Notes: generated by a model from the sequence alone, not told the origin. Shown: positions 24,713-33,547, counted from the stretch's first letter. The stretch: 64,000 nucleotides of DNA from Nicoliella lavandulae (GCF_037546185.1 NZ_JAWMWH010000001.1:62001-126000), one strand, 5' to 3'. Numbers and translations: made by a program.

Positions 24713-26182
24713 TTACTTTTCACTGTTAATTTTATTATGACTCATTGGTCTAACGTCGACCTTATCTAGTGGAATCAACTTAGTATGGTGCTTAATCTTG
24801 TAAACGATGTACAAGATAACGACCAATGGAACACTAATGTAAGTAATTCCAATTTCCTTCCAGTTGAAATTAGAGAATGCCGATAAGTCTTGACCAACAA
24901 TGATCAAAATACATAGGATCAACGTCAATACTGGACCGAATGGGAACCACTTAGCATGATAAGATAATTCATCTAACGTGTGCCCTTGTTTGATAAAGGC
25001 CCGTCTGAATCTAAAGTGTGAAATCGCAATTCCGACCCAGGCGATAAATCCAGTTAATCCAGATGCCGCCACGATCCAAAGGTAAACTTCTGGTCCGGCG
25101 AAACTAGTAATGAACGTTGCTAGTGCAATCACAGTCGTTGCGATTAACGCTGTATATGGAATACCGCGCTTATCAGTCTTTCCGAACATCTTAGGTGCAA
25201 ATACCCCATTTGACATAGAATAAAGCATCCGTGTTGATGCGTACATCCCCGAATTAGCTGATGAAATCACTGATACCAAGATAACGGCATTCATGACCCC
25301 AGCTGCAGCGGCTAATCCAGCCCGTTTGAAGACTAACGCAAATGGACTAATTGCAACATTGGTCGTACTAGAACCTAATAAGTTCGGGTCAGTATAAGGA
25401 ATCAATGCAGCAATCACGAAGATGGCTAGGATGTAAAACAAGATGATCCGCCAGAAAACTTCACTGATGGCCTTTGGCACACTGTGTTTTGGATCATCGG
25501 ATTCTCCAGCGGTAATGCCGACTAACTCAGTTCCTTGGAACGAGAACCCAGCCACCACGAAAACAGACAAGATTGCTGGGATTCCACCAACGAATGGTGC
25601 TTGCTTATACGTGAAGTTACTTAGGCCGACCGCAGTGCCACCACCCATAATTCCAACGATGGTCAATACCCCAACGATTAAGAAAATGATGATGGTTGCC
25701 ACCTTGATCAACGAAAGCCAAAATTCGATTTCACCAAAGGCACCGACTGAAGCGGCATTGATCAAGAAGATCAATAACAAGACGACCCCACTAACGATCC
25801 AACTTGGGAAGTTCGGCATCCAAAACTTCATTACTAACGCTGCCGTACTGATATCAACGGCCACCGTAATCGCCCAATTGAACCAGTAGTTCCAACCCAT
25901 TGCAAATCCAAGGGCGGGATCAACATACTTACCAGCATATTCAGCAAATGAACCACTAACTGGCGTGTTGGTAGCCATTTCACCTAAACTAGTCATTAAG
26001 AAATACACCATTAGCCCCATTAAAATGTAGGCCACTAATGCTCCACCGGGGCCGGCTTGTGAGATCGTAGAACCACTTGTTACAAACAGTCCGGTCCCAA
26101 TTGAACCACCCAGTGAAATCATCGAAACATGACGGGTCTTTAGCTTACGCTTAATTCCGTCAGATTGATTTTGTTCACTCAT
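24713..26182 (-). CDS. lysP: lysine-specific amino acid permease (LysP-type, APC family)
   Basis: A proton-coupled importer of 489 residues with about 12 membrane segments. The N-terminal part closely follows the E. coli LysP pattern: LKTRHVSMISLGGSIGTGLF, the SQAGPGGALVAYILMGLMVYF helix, TSLGEMA and PVSGSFAEY. Substrate assignment is strengthened by the lysine riboswitch in its leader. It is a single-gene transcript with its own terminator. Confidence 0.92.
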   Translation of the reverse strand: MSEQNQSDGIKRKLKTRHVSMISLGGSIGTGLFVTSGSTISQAGPGGALVAYILMGLMVYFLMTSLGEMATNTPVSGSFAEYAGKYVDPALGFAMGWNYWFNWAITVAVDISTAALVMKFWMPNFPSWIVSGVVLLLIFLINAASVGAFGEIEFWLSLIKVATIIIFLIVGVLTIVGIMGGGTAVGLSNFTYKQAPFVGGIPAILSVFVVAGFSFQGTELVGITAGESDDPKHSVPKAISEVFWRIILFYILAIFVIAALIPYTDPNLLGSSTTNVAISPFALVFKRAGLAAAAGVMNAVILVSVISSANSGMYASTRMLYSMSNGVFAPKMFGKTDKRGIPYTALIATTVIALATFITSFAGPEVYLWIVAASGLTGFIAWVGIAISHFRFRRAFIKQGHTLDELSYHAKWFPFGPVLTLILCILIIVGQDLSAFSNFNWKEIGITYISVPLVVILYIVYKIKHHTKLIPLDKVDVRPMSHNKINSEK

Positions 26183-26232
26183 ATCAAAATCCTCCTAAAG
26201 TAAAAAATTTAAGAAGCAAAAGGATTTCAAAT

Positions 26233-26265
26233 TAAAAATACCATCTCCTGAACAGAAGACGGCAT
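26233..26265 (-). terminator. riboswitch-controlled terminator upstream of lysP
   Basis: ATGCCGTCTTC pairs with GGAGATGGTAT, including several G-U pairs, and is followed by TTTTTAATTT on the minus strand. It sits between the lysine aptamer and the lysP start, the standard place for an expression platform. Confidence 0.8.
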
Positions 26266-26282
26266 CATAATTGCATTTCTAG

Positions 26283-26470
26283 CTATTATAACTATCGAAA
26301 GCACTCCGCGGTTAACCACGACAGTTCTTGGCTTGTTCAACCAAGTCCCAGATTCAACTAGAAAAAGCTAGTTTACACTTCGGCGTTCCTCCCTTTCAGC
26401 ATTGGTCATAGCTGCTTTTTCAACTCACAATGCCATACTCTTTAGCAACGCGCCTCTTCTTAGATAATTT
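26283..26470 (-). promoter_or_regulatory. lysine riboswitch (L box) aptamer
   Basis: The minus-strand RNA carries the conserved L-box blocks in order: AGAGGCGCG near the 5' end, GAAAGGGAGG then GCCGAAG, a GGGACTTGG arm, AACTGTCGTGG and GCGGAG near the 3' end. A closing P1 stem can form between TTATC and GATAG. When lysine binds, the downstream terminator should form and shut off the permease. Confidence 0.92.
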
Positions 26471-26481
26471 GATATTTAAAA

Positions 26482-26994
26482 CTAATTATAACTTTTTTTG
26501 CATTCCTTGACAATCACTAATTCAAATTGAAGTCGCTCATCGCCACTAAAAGCAATGAACGTCCCCAGTTGTGCAAAGTGATTATGCAATAAGACGGCTT
26601 TAGAAGCATCATTAGTAATGCTCACGTTGGCAATGATCCTAGCCACATCAAATTGTCGCTGTAACCATTGAAGCGCTAACGCTAAGCCCTGCGTCATTAT
26701 TCCACGACCACTAAACTTTGGATGCATTAAAAAGCCCACTTCAAAACGATCCGCCATTGGTTGGCCGAATTGATCGACCTGTGGATAAAAGAACACACAG
26801 CCAACTGTTTGGCCGCCATATTTAACCGCTAAGCCATTGGATTGGCTTAGTTCAATGCGTAATAAATCAGTGGCTGCCTGTAAACTAGTGATCACATCGA
26901 AGCCAGCAGCATTGGCAGTCGTGGCATCAGACACCATTGCAAAAAAGGCGTGTGCATCTGTTAACTGTAATTGGCTAATTGTTATTGCTTTCAT
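26482..26994 (-). CDS. GNAT-family N-acetyltransferase (RimJ/RimL-like)
   Basis: A predicted acetyl-CoA-dependent acetyltransferase of 170 residues. The GNAT motif A is seen as FEVGFLMHPKFSGRGIMTQG, with the RGIMT acetyl-CoA pyrophosphate loop and the following helix. The NVSITNDASKAVLLHN segment is typical of the RimL/ribosomal-protein-modifying branch; the true substrate is unknown. I chose the ATG at 26994 behind GATGGGG; an upstream ATG at 27012 precedes that site. It is divergent from the esterase gene. Confidence 0.85.
   Translation of the reverse strand: MKAITISQLQLTDAHAFFAMVSDATTANAAGFDVITSLQAATDLLRIELSQSNGLAVKYGGQTVGCVFFYPQVDQFGQPMADRFEVGFLMHPKFSGRGIMTQGLALALQWLQRQFDVARIIANVSITNDASKAVLLHNHFAQLGTFIAFSGDERLQFELVIVKECKKSYN
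26485..26513 (-). promoter_or_regulatory. lysP promoter, inside the 3' end of the acetyltransferase gene
   Basis: On the minus strand TTGTCA (26508-26513), 17 bases, TATAAT (26485-26490). The whole promoter lies within the last codons of the upstream gene. Confidence 0.8.
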
Positions 26995-27057
26995 CTTAAC
27001 CCCATCTCTCATAATCAGTTACAATATAGATAATTATATTATACAGGAGTGAACACC

Positions 27058-27861
27058 ATGAAAATCATCCAACAATCTTTATCAACCAATTCAGCTGCCT
27101 TTTTAAAGGGTTATGTCCGTGAATCAGATTCAGATGCCCAACACTTTAAGTACCCTGCCGTATTAATTGTCCCAGGGGGCTCGTTCACCCATATCTCAGA
27201 ACAACAAGCCGAAAGCTTTGCATTGAGTTTTGCTGCGCAAGGCTACCAAAGTTTTTACTTACGATACAGCTTTGAAAGTGAAAAGCGGCCGTTAATGCCC
27301 CATCCCGTCATTGAACTAGGCCAAGCTATGCAATACTTACACCACCATGCAGTTGACTTAAACATCGATGCTAAGCGAATCATAATTGCAGGCTTTTCGA
27401 TTGGTGGGTTCATCGTTAGTCAATACAACAACCAATATGATCAAGCCGCGTTGCTTAATGCAGTTGGCGCTAAGGATGCAACCGAACTAACGCCACGAGC
27501 GGTTATTTTAAGTTATCCAGTCATCGACTTATCCCTGGGCTTTCCGAACGAACCCGCTAAGATCAACGACTGGGTCAATACCCCGGCTGAAGGCGCAGCG
27601 GAAAATGGCGTTACCAAAACCAACGTTCCCACGTTCATTTGGCATACTGCTGATGATCCGCTAGTTCCTGCCATGAACTCGATTAAATACGCTGAAGCCC
27701 TAGCCAAACATCAAATTGATTACGAGCTTCATATTTTCCACCATGGTCGCCACGGAATGGCCATGGCCAATCAACTAACCGCTTGGAACAATGAAAGCAA
27801 TGACCCCCACGTTGCTAAGTGGTTCCCCCTTGCGATCGAATGGTTAAACGAAATTAAATAA
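27058..27861 (+). CDS. alpha/beta hydrolase (acetyl-esterase-like)
   Basis: A cytoplasmic serine hydrolase of 267 residues, no signal peptide. The nucleophile elbow GFSIGG places Ser114; Asp200 (HTADDPLVP) and His232 (GRHGMA) complete the triad. VPGGSF at 38-43 is the oxyanion-hole loop. The pattern fits BD-FAE/acetyl-xylan-esterase-like small esterases; the natural ester is not known. The ATG at 27058 is eight bases after AGGAG; a GTG at 27049 abuts the site and is unlikely. Confidence 0.9.
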   Translation: MKIIQQSLSTNSAAFLKGYVRESDSDAQHFKYPAVLIVPGGSFTHISEQQAESFALSFAAQGYQSFYLRYSFESEKRPLMPHPVIELGQAMQYLHHHAVDLNIDAKRIIIAGFSIGGFIVSQYNNQYDQAALLNAVGAKDATELTPRAVILSYPVIDLSLGFPNEPAKINDWVNTPAEGAAENGVTKTNVPTFIWHTADDPLVPAMNSIKYAEALAKHQIDYELHIFHHGRHGMAMANQLTAWNNESNDPHVAKWFPLAIEWLNEIK

Positions 27862-27864
27862 ATG

Positions 27865-27900
27865 AAAAAAGCCATTGCCTAACCTCGGCAATGGCTTTTG
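27865..27900. terminator. bidirectional terminator between the esterase and PAP2 genes
   Basis: The nine-base stem GCCATTGCC/GGCAATGGC flanked by A/T tracts works on both strands and separates two convergent genes. Confidence 0.9.
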
Positions 27901-27901
27901 T

Positions 27902-28579
27902 TTAATATTTAGATTTTTGGAATGGATGGTACTTCGATAGCATCCCTGCATACCGGTAGTACACAAACTCACAAACTTGGAACCAGGTAAAGGCCACTAA
28001 GAATGCGCCAATTGTATCACTTGGGAAGTGAGCGTTTAAAAATACCCGTGACAACATTACTAGGATCACATAAATGGAAGCGACCGTCTTAGCAATGATT
28101 TGATTGCGCCGTGTTTTTAACATTGGAATCAATAAAACCCAAACCACACTAATTACTAACACCGTTCCTACGACATGTCCACTGGGATAACTAAATCCAG
28201 TATCTGATGCCGAATGCAATAATGGGCGCGGCCGTCTGATCACGTTTTTAACGATGGTCAATACAATATCACCACTCACTAGGGTAGCGAGCGCCCAAAC
28301 TGCTGGAATCCGATATTTAATGGCCCATAAGAACAACGCAATCAATATCATCCATAATACGTCCATCTTAGGACTCCCTAGAAAGCTGGCGAGCCCATAA
28401 ATAACTTGCTTATAGGCCTGTTCACGGCCTTGAACTTCACCAGTAATCACGGAATCTAAAAACGATAAATATCCTGATCCAGCCCCCGTACTAACCACCA
28501 CGGATGTGGTTACAATTATGGTTAATACAAGTGACAGGATAAAGCGATACAATCGATTAATATCTTTATTAATTAACAC
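27902..28579 (-). CDS. PAP2-family membrane phosphatase
   Basis: An integral membrane phosphatase of 225 residues with about six helices. The three catalytic signatures are present in order: KNVIRRPRP, YPSGH and SRVFLNAHFPSD. Family members dephosphorylate undecaprenyl pyrophosphate, phosphatidate or related lipids at the outer membrane face; the substrate cannot be told from sequence. It is monocistronic. Confidence 0.9.
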   Translation of the reverse strand: MLINKDINRLYRFILSLVLTIIVTTSVVVSTGAGSGYLSFLDSVITGEVQGREQAYKQVIYGLASFLGSPKMDVLWMILIALFLWAIKYRIPAVWALATLVSGDIVLTIVKNVIRRPRPLLHSASDTGFSYPSGHVVGTVLVISVVWVLLIPMLKTRRNQIIAKTVASIYVILVMLSRVFLNAHFPSDTIGAFLVAFTWFQVCEFVYYRYAGMLSKYHPFQKSKY

Positions 28580-28658
28580 CTTAATCCATCCCCTACGATT
28601 TGTTTCTATTTATAACCAGTATACCATAGGCCAATATTGGTTTCCTACCCTTTAAAAT

Positions 28659-28687
28659 TTACAATTTTCTTTAATTAAGCATATAAT
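28659..28687 (+). promoter_or_regulatory. promoter of the TauE/DUF1634 operon
   Basis: TTACAA (28659-28664), 17 bases, TATAAT (28682-28687), followed 35 bases later by the ATG with an AGGAGGAG site. Confidence 0.75.
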
Positions 28688-28722
28688 AACAACTGGTTAC
28701 TTATTAATTAGGAGGAGATACT

Positions 28723-29568
28723 ATGCTTGAGACAGCACTCATTATGATTGCCCTTGGGATTTTTGCCGGAATTGCGGGGGCCATTTTGGGACTGGGTGGT
28801 GGTATTATTGTCACGCCCATTTTAACCCTGGGATTTGGTTTAAACATTAAATATGCAATTGGGGCAAGTATCATCGTCGTCATCGCCACTAGTTCTGGTT
28901 CGACGATTGCATACTTAAAGGATGAAGTATTAAATTTACGGGTCGCAATGTTTTTAGAAATTGCAACAACGATCGGGGCAGTGGCTGGTTCACTGTTAAC
29001 CGGAATCTTAAACCCGAAGTACTTATACGTATTATTTGGGCTCCTACTCATTTTTTCTGGGTTCAACATGGTCCGCAAACTACGGGCCAAACCATCTGAT
29101 TATGGGACTGGTAAGAACGACCGCCTGGCAAAGAAACTAGAGCTAGACGGTAGTTATTACGATAAGAACCTAAATAAAACCATTGACTATCAAGTCACCA
29201 ACGTTCCGAGCGGCCTTTCAGTCATGTTCGGTGCAGGCCTAGCCAGTGGCTTACTAGGAATCGGTTCAGGGGCCTTTAAGGTGATTGCCATGGATACATT
29301 TATGAAAATGCCACTAAAGCCATCTAGTGCCACTAGTAACTTAATGATGGGGGTTACCGCAGCAGCAAGTGCAACGGTATATTTCTTTAACGGTACGATT
29401 CTACCCAATATCGCCGTTCCCCTAGCTCTTGGAATCTTAGGGGGTGCCGTTGTGGGTTCACGGGTCATGCAGGTCCTGCCCACTAAATGGATTCGCATCG
29501 TGTTCATCCCCGTCCTACTTTACATCGGTGGTAACATGCTCTTACAAGGATTTGGGGTGAAGTTATAA
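28723..29568 (+). CDS. sulfite exporter TauE/SafE family protein
   Basis: A polytopic membrane protein of 281 residues with about eight helices. The two family repeats are visible, each with a glycine-rich signature: GAILGLGGGIIVTP near the N-terminus and GLASGLLGIGSGAFKV in the middle. Members move sulfonates, sulfite or organic anions; the substrate here is unknown. The next gene overlaps its stop codon by one base, so the two products probably act together. Confidence 0.9.
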   Translation: MLETALIMIALGIFAGIAGAILGLGGGIIVTPILTLGFGLNIKYAIGASIIVVIATSSGSTIAYLKDEVLNLRVAMFLEIATTIGAVAGSLLTGILNPKYLYVLFGLLLIFSGFNMVRKLRAKPSDYGTGKNDRLAKKLELDGSYYDKNLNKTIDYQVTNVPSGLSVMFGAGLASGLLGIGSGAFKVIAMDTFMKMPLKPSSATSNLMMGVTAAASATVYFFNGTILPNIAVPLALGILGGAVVGSRVMQVLPTKWIRIVFIPVLLYIGGNMLLQGFGVKL

Positions 29569-29948
29569 TGAAAAAAGATGAAGCACAAATTAACAAAGAG
29601 ATGAATAGCATTGAGTTAATAATCGGGAAGATCTTAAGAATCGGGGTCATTATCTCAGCTATCATTATGATCATTGGTTGGCTCTTATTGGTGCTAACTG
29701 GTAAGTCTGGTTATCAAGGATCATTTCATCCCACTTCATTTCACGCCATTTTAAGTGGGGTCATCGCCCTTAAGCCATATGCAATTATGATGCTTGGCAT
29801 CTTTTGTTTAATCTTAACGCCGGTCTTACGAGTCGTTGTTTCTATTTATTCGTTCTATAAGGAACACGATATGTTATACGTATCCATTACAACCTTCGTA
29901 TTGATCGTATTAATAATTAGTTTCTTCATTGGATTATCACAAGCATAA
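29568..29948 (+). CDS. DUF1634 membrane protein
   Basis: A 126-residue protein with three predicted membrane helices and a charged N-terminus (MKKDEAQINKEMNSIELIIGK). Its layout and position right behind a TauE/SafE gene match the DUF1634 family, which is commonly paired with such transporters. A role as a small transporter subunit is inferred from that coupling. Confidence 0.85.
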   Translation: MKKDEAQINKEMNSIELIIGKILRIGVIISAIIMIIGWLLLVLTGKSGYQGSFHPTSFHAILSGVIALKPYAIMMLGIFCLILTPVLRVVVSIYSFYKEHDMLYVSITTFVLIVLIISFFIGLSQA

Positions 29949-29949
29949 T

Positions 29950-29988
29950 AAAAACGACTCACTGGTTGATGCCAGCGAGCCGTTTTTA
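29950..29988. terminator. bidirectional terminator after the DUF1634 gene
   Basis: AAAAACGACTCACTGG pairs with CCAGCGAGCCGTTTTT (two mismatch or wobble positions) with T-runs on both strands, between convergent genes. Confidence 0.85.
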
Positions 29989-30477
29989 TTTTTGTCGTTT
30001 CTTTTCAATTCGTTCGATCTTTGCACGGTGATAATGGCGTGGTGAACGGTAGTGACGTGCTTTGAACAATAACTGGTTGATCACTTCCGCCACTAAGAAA
30101 CCAGCGGAAATTGAACCAGCAATAAATGCTACCTGGAGGAAATTGAACTTGGCTAATCCATAGTCACCAGATGCCATGTAACGCATAACTTGGTACGCCT
30201 GACCTCCGGGCACTAATGGGACTAATCCCGGGATGTTAAAGATAATCACGGGTAAGCGCTTATACCGTGATGCTAAAATACTAGCCATCCCAATCGTAAG
30301 GGTCCCAAAGAAGTTTCCACCAATATAGCCGCCTAAGTACATATCATATAGATAATAAACTAAGTATCCTAATACCCCAACGACACCGTCCAAATTCAAT
30401 GCCCGGTGCGGTACATTAACTAAAATACCAAAACAAACCGACGCAATGTAGACGAACACTAAATTTAAAATAAACAT
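29986..30477 (-). CDS. threonine/serine exporter, small membrane subunit (ThrE C-terminal type)
   Basis: A 163-residue, five-helix membrane protein matching the DUF3815/ThrE_2 half of the ThrE amino-acid exporter. The conserved PGLVPLVPGGQAY segment is visible. The C-terminal 30 residues are strongly basic. It follows the larger partner by 16 bases. The two together correspond to one full-length ThrE protein of actinobacteria. Confidence 0.9.
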   Translation of the reverse strand: MFILNLVFVYIASVCFGILVNVPHRALNLDGVVGVLGYLVYYLYDMYLGGYIGGNFFGTLTIGMASILASRYKRLPVIIFNIPGLVPLVPGGQAYQVMRYMASGDYGLAKFNFLQVAFIAGSISAGFLVAEVINQLLFKARHYRSPRHYHRAKIERIEKKRQK

Positions 30478-30493
30478 CTAGAAACTCCTCGTT

Positions 30494-31252
30494 TTAAAAA
30501 ATCGTTAATGCCAGTGCCACTCCAAAACCTAGTGCACACGCAATCATCAGCGCTTCAATCCCCCGGGCGGGTCCACTAACTAAGTTCCCGGACAATGCAT
30601 CCCGGACCGCATTGGTAATCGGGACCCCTGGAACCAGTGGCATAATGCCCCCAATGATCAAGTCATCAACACTCGTTGCAATGTGGAACCTAATCGCTAG
30701 AATGGCGGCTGACCCCACCACAAATGCGGCCATAAATTCACTAATGAACTGAACGGCAATGTATTTGGTGATGATGAAATAAGCAATCCACCCTAACATC
30801 CCCACTAAACAGGAGATCCAAAAATCAGGCAGATTATTTCTAAATACCACTTCCATGGTCCCACTAATCAATCCAGCGGCAATCGTCTGTAACCAAAACG
30901 GAAAGTCCTTTACGTGGCGTTCGATCAATACTAAGCGGTTATAAAACTCCTGGAGGGTAATTTTATGGGCTGCAAACTGACGGGAGTAATCATTAACTAG
31001 TGATACCTTTTCTAAGTTAAAGGTCCGCTTTTCAATCACGGCCACCTGAGCCCCAATTTTACTACTCGGTGACATCATGATCCCCGTTAAAGTAACGTAG
31101 GCACGCGCTTGATATGCTTGAGCGTTTTCAGCAATTCGATAGATCGTATCGGTCACCCGACTCATTTCTGAGCCGTTTTCAATCATAATTTTTCCCGCTA
31201 GCAAGCAGGTTTCGACTACTAATACATCCTTTTTTGTCCGTGGCTTGGGCAT
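30494..31252 (-). CDS. threonine/serine exporter, large subunit (ThrE N-terminal type, DUF1212)
   Basis: A 252-residue protein: a soluble N-terminal domain (about residues 1-115) with the MIENGSEMSRVTDTIYRIA signature, then about five membrane helices. The IMPLVPGVPITNAVRD segment is the conserved family motif. Together with the next gene it makes a split ThrE-type exporter. Start is well placed after AGGGGGAG. Confidence 0.9.
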   Translation of the reverse strand: MPKPRTKKDVLVVETCLLAGKIMIENGSEMSRVTDTIYRIAENAQAYQARAYVTLTGIMMSPSSKIGAQVAVIEKRTFNLEKVSLVNDYSRQFAAHKITLQEFYNRLVLIERHVKDFPFWLQTIAAGLISGTMEVVFRNNLPDFWISCLVGMLGWIAYFIITKYIAVQFISEFMAAFVVGSAAILAIRFHIATSVDDLIIGGIMPLVPGVPITNAVRDALSGNLVSGPARGIEALMIACALGFGVALALTIF

Positions 31253-31286
31253 CCTGGCTCCCCCTTAATTAATTTAGTTTAATATA

Positions 31287-31313
31287 AAAAAGCTCCCAAA
31301 TCAGGGCGCTTTT
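31287..31313 (-). terminator. terminator of the DtxR-type regulator gene
   Basis: AAAAGC-G-CCC pairs with GGG-A-GCTTTT around a six-base loop (one internal mismatch), with a T-run on the minus strand. Confidence 0.75.
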
Positions 31314-31319
31314 CAATTA

Positions 31320-31979
31320 TCATTGTTCAACCGGTTTAATAAAGACATAGTGAGAAGCCTTATAACTAATTGAAATCTCTTGGTTATCAGTAATGTTAAC
31401 CACTTTCATTGGGCCTTCGAACGGCGCATGATCAATCACCTTTAGTTTGTCACCAATATCTAATTGGATATCACCTAAGTAAGTTAACAAATCATGATTA
31501 TCAATAAACCGATCTACGATCACCGTTGAGCCATCTTCAGCATCATTGAGCAACATATGACTATCTTCAGAATACTTTCCGTCATTAGTTGGAATGACCC
31601 CACCGTGAGGACAATGGGTTGGATAAGATAACTTTTTATCCAATGCATCCAATAGTTTCGGACTTGTAACGTGTTCAAGTAATTCTGCTTCATTATGAAC
31701 ATCTGGTAAATCGTATCCTAATTCATCCACTAAGAACGTTTCCCAAATCCGGTGCTTACGAACTAGTCCTTCGGCTAATTTCACCCCAGCAGGAGTAAGT
31801 GATACTCCTGAATAAGGTTCATGCGAAACTAACCCCTCTTCAACTAGTTTATTGACCATTTCAGTAACTGATCCTGCGGCGATATTCAGTCCAATCGAGA
31901 TTCGTTTGTTGGAGACCTTCTTAGTCGTGCCACCCAGCTCGAAAATGATTTTAAGATAATCTTCCTTCATTGGACTCAT
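31320..31979 (-). CDS. DtxR/MntR-family metal-dependent transcriptional regulator
   Basis: A 219-residue repressor expected to sense Mn(II) or Fe(II). The winged helix spans about residues 1-70 (KEDYLKIIFEL, then the SVTEMVNKLVEEGLV recognition region). The dimer and metal domain follows with KHRIWE and AELLEHV ligands plus CPHG. A C-terminal FeoA/SH3-like domain is at about 145-219. The ATG at 31979 follows AGGTG by six bases; the GTG at 31988 lies in that site. No manganese transporter gene is adjacent, so targets are unknown. Confidence 0.9.
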   Translation of the reverse strand: MSPMKEDYLKIIFELGGTTKKVSNKRISIGLNIAAGSVTEMVNKLVEEGLVSHEPYSGVSLTPAGVKLAEGLVRKHRIWETFLVDELGYDLPDVHNEAELLEHVTSPKLLDALDKKLSYPTHCPHGGVIPTNDGKYSEDSHMLLNDAEDGSTVIVDRFIDNHDLLTYLGDIQLDIGDKLKVIDHAPFEGPMKVVNITDNQEISISYKASHYVFIKPVEQ

Positions 31980-32002
31980 TCTATTCACCTATTTCTAAAA
32001 CA

Positions 32003-32057
32003 TTTCGTAGTAAAACAACTAGCCAACTAGCTATCTTTTATTTTACGAAACTACGAA
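32003..32057. promoter_or_regulatory. inverted-repeat region between the DtxR-type gene and a divergent small gene
   Basis: TTTCGTAG (32003-32010) recurs inverted as CTACGAA (32051-32057), and TTTTACGAAA (32041-32050) forms a further partial match. A tandem AACTAGCC/AACTAGCT lies between. The arrangement could be an operator for the neighbouring metalloregulator, shared by both divergent genes. This is a pattern only. Confidence 0.35.
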
Positions 32058-32135
32058 TACAATATATAATTAAATTATACCGCAAATTATCATCTAAATA
32101 AATAAAATCGGTGTTTTAGTTAGGGGAGTTATAAA

Positions 32136-32480
32136 ATGAGTGATAAACTATTTAGTTTTACAGATTTAAATGAATCTGCTCAACAAACTGCAGTAAAGGA
32201 TTTTGCTATCTTTTACGTTCATCAATATGAGAATAATGATATGGAATTAATCGCTAACTATGATCAAGACGGGATCGTGCATGACATTAATCGTGACCTA
32301 TACATTAATCGATTCAGTTTAGAATCCACCATCATTAGTGATTCAATTTCCGAACGATTTTCCAAATACGCCCGCTTACTAGAAAACGTGGACCAAAAAT
32401 ACTATGAAAATGGTAACCCAGAAAAAAACTGGCCAGAATGGTATGAAGCTAAATACGCTGAAATCCAACGGGGCCTTTAA
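32136..32480 (+). CDS. hypothetical protein, 114 residues
   Basis: Not recognised. A soluble, acidic protein rich in Asp, Glu, Asn and Tyr, predicted mostly helical, without signal peptide or membrane segment. It begins MSDKLFSFTDLNESAQQ; the motif NWPEWYEAKYAEIQ near the C-terminus is aromatic-rich. A ribosome-binding site GGGGAG precedes the ATG and a strong terminator follows, so it is a real single-gene unit. It is divergent from the metalloregulator and shares its upstream region. Confidence 0.7.
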   Translation: MSDKLFSFTDLNESAQQTAVKDFAIFYVHQYENNDMELIANYDQDGIVHDINRDLYINRFSLESTIISDSISERFSKYARLLENVDQKYYENGNPEKNWPEWYEAKYAEIQRGL

Positions 32481-32488
32481 TTATCGTC

Positions 32489-32528
32489 AAAAAAGAAGCT
32501 AATCGACTTACGACTAGCTTCTTTTTTT
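32489..32528. terminator. bidirectional terminator after the 114-residue gene
   Basis: A 13-base stem AAAAAAGAAGCTA/TAGCTTCTTTTTT with T-runs on both strands, between convergent genes. Confidence 0.88.
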
Positions 32529-32533
32529 AGAAT

Positions 32534-33442
32534 TTATTTAATATCCGGTCCCTGGTCAAAGAAGAAATCCGCTTGTTTACCGCGTTCCACTTCGGCCTGT
32601 AAGGTCACATGATCAATGTGATATTTCGACTTTAGGAGGTCAGTAATTGGCTGATATATCTTTTCAGCTTCACTAATTTTCATATCCCGCATATTAATGT
32701 GAGCGGAAAAAATAATACTATTCTCATCAATGGACCAAAGATGGACGTGGTGAACATTCGTTACTCCATCAATATTTAGAATGTCTTGGCGCAACTGGTG
32801 ACAATCAATGTCCGGTGCCCCCTGCATCAAAATGTAAATCGTTTGTTTAATAATCGGCCATGTTTCAAACATGATGTACAATGCCACCGCAATTGTTACT
32901 AGCGGATCCACAAAGTACCAACCATAAAATTGAATCAAGATCCCAGCAATAATGATTCCCACTGAGGATAATGAATCACTCAAGAAGTGCAAATAAGTCG
33001 CTCTGATGTTTAAATTTCCCTTTGAGCCACGGCTCAATAGGATTGCCGACACCAAGTTAGCGAGCGTTCCGACTAAGGCCACGATGAACATGAGGCCACC
33101 ATCCACCTTTTCGGGATGCATTAATTTTTCCACTGCTTCAATGATCAAGAATCCAGAAACTACGATCAAAAATACCGAATTAATAAATGCCGAGATAATC
33201 TGGGCTCGTTTAAACCCATACGTATTTTTGTGGGTCTGCTTACGGCCACTAATTCGATGGGCATAATAACTCAAAATAACCGATAGGGAATCACCCAAGT
33301 TATGAAATCCATCAGAAATTAGCGATAGACTACCGGAGAAGATCCCCCCTAAAAATTCAACTAGGGTAATTAATGCATTTAACACGGTCACAAATAAGAA
33401 TTTACCGCCGCTCAATGCATCATGATGATTGTGATCATCCAT
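32534..33442 (-). CDS. cation diffusion facilitator (zinc/cadmium exporter, CzcD-like)
   Basis: A six-helix exporter of 302 residues that swaps metal for protons. The metal-site pairs are present in the HxxxD form: FHNLGDS in helix 2 and HFLSDS in helix 5, typical of Zn/Cd transporters. The N-terminus carries a short His/Asp run (MDDHNHHD). A cytoplasmic domain with HHVHLWSID follows helix 6. The ATG at 33442 follows GAGGTGG by five bases; a GTG at 33451 lies in that site. Confidence 0.92.
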   Translation of the reverse strand: MDDHNHHDALSGGKFLFVTVLNALITLVEFLGGIFSGSLSLISDGFHNLGDSLSVILSYYAHRISGRKQTHKNTYGFKRAQIISAFINSVFLIVVSGFLIIEAVEKLMHPEKVDGGLMFIVALVGTLANLVSAILLSRGSKGNLNIRATYLHFLSDSLSSVGIIIAGILIQFYGWYFVDPLVTIAVALYIMFETWPIIKQTIYILMQGAPDIDCHQLRQDILNIDGVTNVHHVHLWSIDENSIIFSAHINMRDMKISEAEKIYQPITDLLKSKYHIDHVTLQAEVERGKQADFFFDQGPDIK

Positions 33443-33511
33443 TTGTGCCACCTCTTTTCATATTCACTTATAATTATACGTGCATAAATATCTTTTTGTA
33501 AACCAATTCTA

Positions 33512-33547
33512 GCAAAAAAGCACTCAATTATTTACTGAGTGCTTTTG
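33512..33547 (-). terminator. terminator of the 133-residue gene
   Basis: GCAAAAGCACTCA pairs with TGAGTGCTTTTTTGC on the minus strand, with a T-run within the arm. Confidence 0.85.

Noticed and set aside
24380..24740. Small plus-strand frames over the serS leader
   Set aside because: They cover the T-box RNA on the opposite strand and have no ribosome-binding site or similarity.
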